Assembly (NCBI GenBank): GCA_958496175.1
Contig: OY292279.1
Span: 5,580,001 to 5,644,000 of the forward strand
DNA length: 64,000 nucleotides
Origin: Sisyra terminalis
Taxonomy: Eukaryota; Arthropoda; Insecta; Neuroptera; Sisyridae
Direction of reading: 5' to 3'
In this document: positions 58,392 through 64,000 of the stretch, one piece after another
How positions within the stretch are numbered: the first letter of the stretch is position 1
Layout: each line of letters opens with the position of its first letter
Made by a program: the position numbers and the translations under genes
Notes under the pieces: model-generated
The model's input: the letters and a program-made list of their open reading frames with translations, nothing else
Databases searched by the model: none
What the model was told of the DNA's origin: nothing

Positions 58392-59150
58392 ATGAACAAT
58401 AATCATTTCGATGGTAAAATAACGATGTGTTTACGTACGTATCCAAGTGAGAAGTTATACTTATTAGACGTAATTAAAAAAAATTTTTTAATTCACGGCC
58501 ACAGCATCATCCAGTAATACCCGAAATTGCACATCAGTTAATAGTAGTTTGTGATAACTAAAATTTGATGGGACGATAAGTATAGTGAATTGGCCCCAGA
58601 AGGGTATTTGGTTCATAATTTTAGAGTATGTTGGTACTTTTAAGATACATTAAGTCGGAAAGTTTCAGATCTCTATATGGTATATTACTTACCGTTTCTT
58701 CAAAAAGCGAAAAAAGCTGGAACTCAGATAAAAAAAATTCTCAGAGACTTGTGAATAGATTTATTTGAATTTTTGATTTGATACAGGGGCTGATGGTAGC
58801 TTCTAGAAAAAAAATAAGAGCTTAACCGGTTTATAAGATCTTTGAAAAAAGAGAGCTTTTTCTTCTAATTTTATTTTTTTAATTTTAAACCATGATACAA
58901 TTTTGGTATAATTACGAAACTATTTTTTTCGAACTCCCCATCGTATATGATTCCGGTTCAGAGATATGACATCTAAAGTTTATCCAAATTGGTGTGGCTT
59001 GAAAATAAGCAAAAGACAATCATCAAAAACGGAAGTCTTTATCCAGATGTATTGTACTCTTTTCCACACCACCCATGAGGTAAAGTACTAGGTGCGTTTT
59101 TTTTAACGTGGTGTCCCCATGTAGGCCTAATCCACACACCTAACGACAAA
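58392..59150. other. No defined feature
   Basis: Contains short phrases reminiscent of the long-arm elements (AATAAGAGCTTAACC near 58816) but no clear boundary or frame. Confidence 0.35.
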
Positions 59151-59154
59151 AATA

Positions 59155-62100
59155 TTTCCCACTATGCAAATTATAAATTTCAAATCAAACAACATTCAAG
59201 CAAACTGTTAAGATCCCAAAGGACACAACATTCCGAACAGCAAACGTTCGCAACAGCAAAACAGGAATGCGTTCTTTGAGTTTGTCATCAATGGAAAGTC
59301 CAAAAAGCTTACGTAGAAAAAAGCTTGATTTGACTTGCATAATTCACATAGGTCCCTAAACAAAAACACCTAACACTTGTTCGTTGAAATTTAAAAACCA
59401 AAACTAAAATAAGCTTTCCTTTCCAAATTATACATTTCAAGCCAAACAATATTCAGGCAAATGGCCAAGATCCCAAAGGACATAACATTACCAAAAGCAA
59501 ACGTTTGCAAATGCAAAACATGAATGCAATTTTTGGAGTTTTGTCATCAGTGGGATATCAAAGCAATTTACTTAGAATGCTGCTAGTCATCGAACTGAAT
59601 AATTTACACAATGTCCCTATACTAATGTCCAGAATAATCCCAAATCCTGAAAATATAAAATTCCTAACACTGGACCTATGAAAATAAATAAAACAATAAA
59701 GACTAATTCCATTATGTCTGTCATACATTTCTAGTCAAACAATATTCAGGTAAACTGCCAAGATCCCAAAGGACAATACATTTCCAAAAGCAAACGTTTG
59801 CAAATGCAAAACATGAATGCTATTCCTGGAGTTTTGTCATCAGTGGGATATCAAAGCTATTTACTTAGAATACTGCTTGTCATCGAACTGAATAATTTTC
59901 ACAATGTCCCTATACTAATGTCCAGAATAATCCCAAATCCTGAAAATATAAAATTCCTAACACTGGACTGATGAAAATAAAAAATATTCAAGACTAACTC
60001 CATTATGTCAATCATACATTTCTAGTCAAACATTATTCAGGCAAATTGCCAAGATCTCAAAGGACAAAACATTTCCAAAAGCAAACGTTTGCATCACAAA
60101 TCTGGAATGCTATTCCTGGAGTTTTGTCATCAGTGGGATATCAAAGCAATTTACTGAGAATGCTGCTTGCCATCGACCTGCATAATTTTCACAATGTCCC
60201 TAACCTAATGTCCTGAAAAATCTCGAGTCCTGAAAAAAAAAATTCCTAACACTGGACTGATAAAAAATAAAAAAGAAAGACTAATCCCATAATGCAAATC
60301 ATACATTTCTAGTCAAACATTATTCAGGCAAACTGCCAAGATCTCAAAGGACAATACATTCCAAACAGCAAACGTTTGCAAATGCAAAACATGAATGCTA
60401 TTCCTGGAGTTTTGTCATCAGTGGGATATCAAAGCTATTTACTAAGAAGTCTGCTTGCCATCGAACTGCATAATTTTCACAATGTCCCTATACGAATGTC
60501 CAGAATAATCCCGAGTCCTGAAATAATAAAATTCCTAACACTGGACCGATGGAAATAAAATAATAATAAAGACTAATTCCATTATGTCAATCATACATTT
60601 CTAGTCAAACATTACTCAGGCAAATTGCCAAGATCCCAATGGACAATACATTTCCAAAAGCAAACGTTTGCATCACAAATCTTGAATGCTTTTCCTGGAG
60701 TTTTGTCAGTAGTGGGATATCAAAGTAGTTTACTTAGAATGCTGCTTGCCATCGAACTGCATAATTTTCACAATGTCCCTAACCTAATGTCCTGAAAAAT
60801 CCCGAGTTCTGAAAAAATAAAATTCCTAACACTGGACTGATAAAAAAGAAAAAAGAAAGACTAATCCCATTATGTCAATCATACATTTCTAGTAAAACAT
60901 TATTCAGGCAAACTGCCAAGATCCCAAAGGACAATACATTCCGGACAGCAAACGTTTGCATCACAAAACTTGAATGCTATTTCTGGAGTTTTGTCATCAG
61001 TGAGATATCAAAGCTATTTACTAAGAATACTGCTTGCCATCGAGCTGCATAATTTTCACAATGTCCCTAACCTAATGTCCAGTATAATCCTGAGTCCTGA
61101 AAAAATAAAATTCTTAACACTGGACCGACGAAAATAAAAAAATAATAAAGGCTAATCCCATTATGTTAATCATACATTTCTAGTCAAACAATATTCAGGC
61201 AAATTGCCTTTAAACCAAAGGACACAACATTACCAAAAGCAAACGTTTGCAAGTGCAAAACATGAATGCTATTCCTGGAGTTTTGTCATCAGTGGGATAT
61301 CAAAGCTATTTACTAAGAATGCTGCTTGCATCGACCTGCATAATTTTCATAATGTCCCTAACCTAATGTCCAGTATAATCCCGAATTCTGAAAAAATAAA
61401 ATTCCTAACACTGGACCTTTGAAAATAAAAAATAATAAAGACTAATTCCATTATGCCAATCATACATTTCTAGTCAAACAATATTCAGGCAAATTGCCAA
61501 GATCCCAAAGGACAAAACATTTCCAAAAGCAAACGTTTGCATCACAAAACATGAATGCTTTTCATGGAGTTTTGTCATCAGTGGGATATCAAAGCGATTT
61601 ACTTAGAACATTGCTTGCCATCAAACTGCATAATATTCACAATGTCCCTAACCTAATGTCCAGTATAATCCTGAGTCCTGAAAAAATAAAATTCCTAACA
61701 CTGGACCGACGAAAATAAAAAAATAAGAAAGACTAATACCATTATGTTAATCATACATTTCTAGTCAAACATTATTCAGGCAAAATGCCAAGATCCCAAA
61801 GGACAATACATTTCCAAAAGCAAACGTTTGCAGCACAAATCTTGAATGCTTTATCTGGAGTTTTGTCATCAGTGGGATATCTGAGCTATTTACTTAGAAT
61901 ATTGCTTGCATCGACCTGCATAATTTTCACAATGTCCCTATACTAATGTCCAAAATAATCCCGATTCCTGAAAAAATAAAATTCCTCACACTGGACCTAT
62001 GAAAATAAAAAATAATAAAGACTAATCCCATTATGTTAATCATACATTTCTAGTCAAACATTATTCAGGCAAAATGCCAAGATCCCAAAGGACAATACAT

Positions 62101-62800
62101 TTCCAAAAGCAAACGTTTGCAGCACAAATCTTGAATGCTATTCCTGGAGTTTTGTCATCAGTAGGATATCAAAGCTATTTACTTAGAATATTGCTTGCAT
62201 CGACCTGCATAATTTTCATAATGTCCCTCAACTAATGTCCAGTATAATTCCTTACCCTGGTCAAGAATAAAAATAAATTTAAAAGAAAAACTAATTTCCT
62301 TATCTCAATCAAACATTTCAAGCCAAACATTATTTAGTTAAATTACCCAGATCCCAAAGGACACAACATTCCGAACAGCAAACGTTTGCACTCGCAAATC
62401 AGGAATGCGTTCTTTGAGTTTGTCATCAGTGGAACCCAAGAAATTTTCCTAAATCAATGTTTGATCAATGTTTGATGAGTGACTAAATACCAAGCCCGGC
62501 GTCCGACTATTAAAGCCAGCGTCCCACTAGAATATTTAGTCACAACTAACTAATAACTAATTTCCCTATATCTATATCTGGTTTTAAACAAAAATGAAGA
62601 CTAATTCCCTTATGTCAATTATACATATCTAGCCAAACATTAGTCAGGCAAAATGCCAAGATCCCAAAGGACACAACAATCCGAACAGCAAACGTTTGCA
62701 TTGGCAAATCATGAATGCGTTCTTTGAGTTTGTCATCAATGGAAAATCTTAAGCATTTGCGTAGATCAATGTTTGATTTCGAATTGCATAATCCACACAA
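59155..62800 (+). repeat. ~290 bp tandem satellite, 13 units
   Basis: Head-to-tail units marked by the 12 bp palindrome GCAAACGTTTGC at 59497, 59790, 60081, 60368, 60660, 60948, 61239, 61529, 61820, 62109, 62378 and 62688, plus GCAAACGTTCGC at 59240. Spacing is 287-293 bp in the core and 257, 269 and 310 bp toward the ends. Each unit contains CCAAGATCCCAAAGGACA, GGAGTTTTGTCATCAGTGGG, CACAATGTCCCTA and ATTCCTAACACTGGAC. The edge units (first and last two) are more divergent and share TTCTTTGAGTTTGTCATCA, so the array has a homogenised core with older flanks. Open frames of 60-75 codons in some units arise because units are similar and stop-poor; they are not called as genes. Confidence 0.92.
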
Positions 62801-63130
62801 GTCCCCATAATCCCTAGGTAAATCTAAACTAAATGGAAATCCGTGGATCCTTGGAATCTGAAAGAAATTCCTGAAAGAAAAGTTCGTTAATCCTTACGTG
62901 GCTAAATACTCAGCCGGCTACTGACAAAAAAAGCGTCCGTGCCGCAAGAGCGTACGACAATTAAAACGTCCAGGCCATTACAGCGTCCGATAATAAAAGC
63001 GCAGAGGCTACAAGAAGCGTCCGACAATTAATGCCAGCAACCGACATAAATATCTAGTCACATCTAACTTATAACTAAATTTCTTATAACTAAGTTTCTT
63101 ATAACTAATTTGACTTATAACTAATTGAAG
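62800..63130. repeat. Degenerate short repeats around GCGTCCGACAATTAA
   Basis: Variants of GCGTCCGACAATTAA, GCGTCCGATAATAAA and GCGTACGACAATTAA recur between 62935 and 63045, with a related pair at 62480-62510. Then a TTATAACTAA-type repeat follows at 63065-63125. The GC content is well above that of the rest of the window. Confidence 0.6.
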
Positions 63131-63133
63131 CAA

Positions 63134-63520
63134 ACATATGAGCAAGCCGGCGCGCAGCGTCCAACTATACCCTTATGTTTTAGAAAAACCTGAAACTCAC
63201 GAAACAAAAAAAAAAAAACACACAAAAAACACACAAAAAAACAAACAAAAATACAAAAATACAAAAAGCAAACAAACTAAAAACATACGAGCAAGCCGGC
63301 GCGCAGCGTCCAACTATACCCTTATGTTTTAGAAAAACCTGAAACTCCCGAAACAAAAAAAAAAAAACACACAAAAAAAACACACAAAAAACACACAAAA
63401 AAACATACAAAAATACAAAAAGCAAACAAACTAAAAACATATGAGCAAGCCGGCGCGCAGCGTCCAACTATACCCTTATGTCTTAAAAAAACTAAAATCT
63501 AACAAACAAAAAAAAACACA
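63134..63520 (+). repeat. ~150 bp direct repeat, three units
   Basis: Units start at 63135, 63284 and 63438. Each begins GAGCAAGCCGGCGCGCAGCG shortly inside and contains CCAACTATACCCTTATG, followed by an A-rich tract with CACACAAAAA runs. Confidence 0.88.
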
Positions 63521-63537
63521 CACAAAAAAAGCAATTT

Positions 63538-63745
63538 AAACATTTATGGGCCATTTTCACACCTGACCCTACAAATGTGTCAAGAAGTAAAAAAAAAAAA
63601 AAAAAACACACAAAAACAAACTAATATGCCATAGGACTAAGTAAATAATTTCCAAGCGGCAGTAGACGCACTATGCGCTACGTAAAGAAAAAAAAGCGAG
63701 AAAACATTTATGGGCCATTTTCACACCTGACCCTACAAATGTACT
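63538..63745 (+). repeat. ~40 bp direct repeat, two units
   Basis: ATTTATGGGCCATTTTCACA followed by CCTGACCCTACAAATGT occurs at about 63541 and 63706, separated by A-rich sequence. Confidence 0.85.
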
Positions 63746-63849
63746 AAGTGAATTGCAAATATAAAAAAAAATTAATAGAACTCATTCATCGTGAAGATAA
63801 TCCACAAAAGTTATCCAGAAGTTAATCCAAATCGTAATCCAAAAGATAA

Positions 63850-64000
63850 TCCAAAAAGTGTGCCGAAGATGTACTCAAACGTACTCCAAAAGATGGGCTG
63901 AAAATGTACTCAAACGTACTCCAAAAAATGTGCGGAAGATGTACTCAAACGTACTCCAAAAAGTGTGCGGAAGATGTACTCAAACGTACTCCAAAAGATA
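63850..64000 (+). repeat. 35 bp tandem repeat running off the window
   Basis: TCAAACGTACTCCAAAA recurs every 35 bp (CAAACG at 63876, 63911, 63946, 63981), separated by variants of GTGTGCGGAAGATGTAC. It is preceded by an ATAATCCAAAA-type repeat at 63795-63860. The array is still going at position 64000. Confidence 0.9.

Noticed and set aside
60376..61718. Open frames of 60-74 codons inside the satellite units
   Set aside because: The unit length (~290 bp) is not a multiple of three and varies, the frames start at different points, and no motif is present. They are by-products of unit similarity.
63180..63467. Phe/Cys/Val-rich minus-strand frame
   Set aside because: Produced by translating CACACAAAAA-type tracts of the tandem repeat.
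1..64000. CRISPR arrays, operons, prophage or bacterial elements
   Set aside because: The composition, spliced exons and eukaryotic transposons show nuclear animal DNA; the tandem repeats have no spacer structure.

Overview
The window is AT-rich, intron- and repeat-dominated nuclear DNA of an arthropod, most probably an insect. The clues are two spliced exons of a neuropeptide GPCR that reads like the insect RYamide (NPY-like) receptor, jockey-type LINEs, Penelope-like elements (PLEs), Helitrons, a mariner-type transposase relic and hAT-like fragments. There are no bacterial-style operons. I cannot name the insect order from sequence alone.

Host genes are sparse. The clear one is the receptor on the + strand. 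One exon (37495-37563) encodes TM6 and a second (56639-56864) encodes extracellular loop 3, TM7 and the start of the C-tail. They are separated by a ~19.1 kb intron packed with repeats. The N-terminal exons (TM1-5) were not found. Two weaker gene-like pieces carry recognisable splice signals: a small minus-strand transcript unit at 35.29-35.66 kb and a SAM-domain-like fragment at 39.47-40.0 kb with a frame break.

Layout. 0-7 kb: an inverted-repeat element, a mariner-like relic, a 5'-truncated jockey LINE (minus) inserted into a local direct repeat, a TTAA-target element and a second inverted-repeat element. 7.7-9.5 kb: a double long-arm hairpin element (family A). 10.9-15.2 kb: Penelope-like relics in both orientations, one split by a single family A arm. 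16.7-19.1 kb: a non-autonomous Helitron. 19.6-26.4 kb: inverted-repeat elements, a small hAT-like MITE and a second jockey LINE (plus). 27.5-35 kb: a THAP fragment, a composite inverted repeat with a TA-flanked long-arm element inside, and another family A copy. 37.5-56.6 kb: the receptor intron, with direct repeats, a ~207 bp palindrome, a triplicated hAT-like transposase fragment and two more full Helitron copies plus a fragment. 57.4-58.4 kb: family A again. 59.2-62.8 kb: 13 units of a ~290 bp tandem satellite. 62.8-64 kb: short higher-GC tandem repeats running off the window end.

The most interesting shared structure is a hammerhead-ribozyme-like core: CTGANGA, one base, a 4-5 bp stem, then GAAA. 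It recurs in the inverted-repeat families and at the 3' ends of the PLEs. A second theme is a superfamily of long-arm hairpin elements whose arms carry the same short cassettes in the same order although their termini and target duplications differ.
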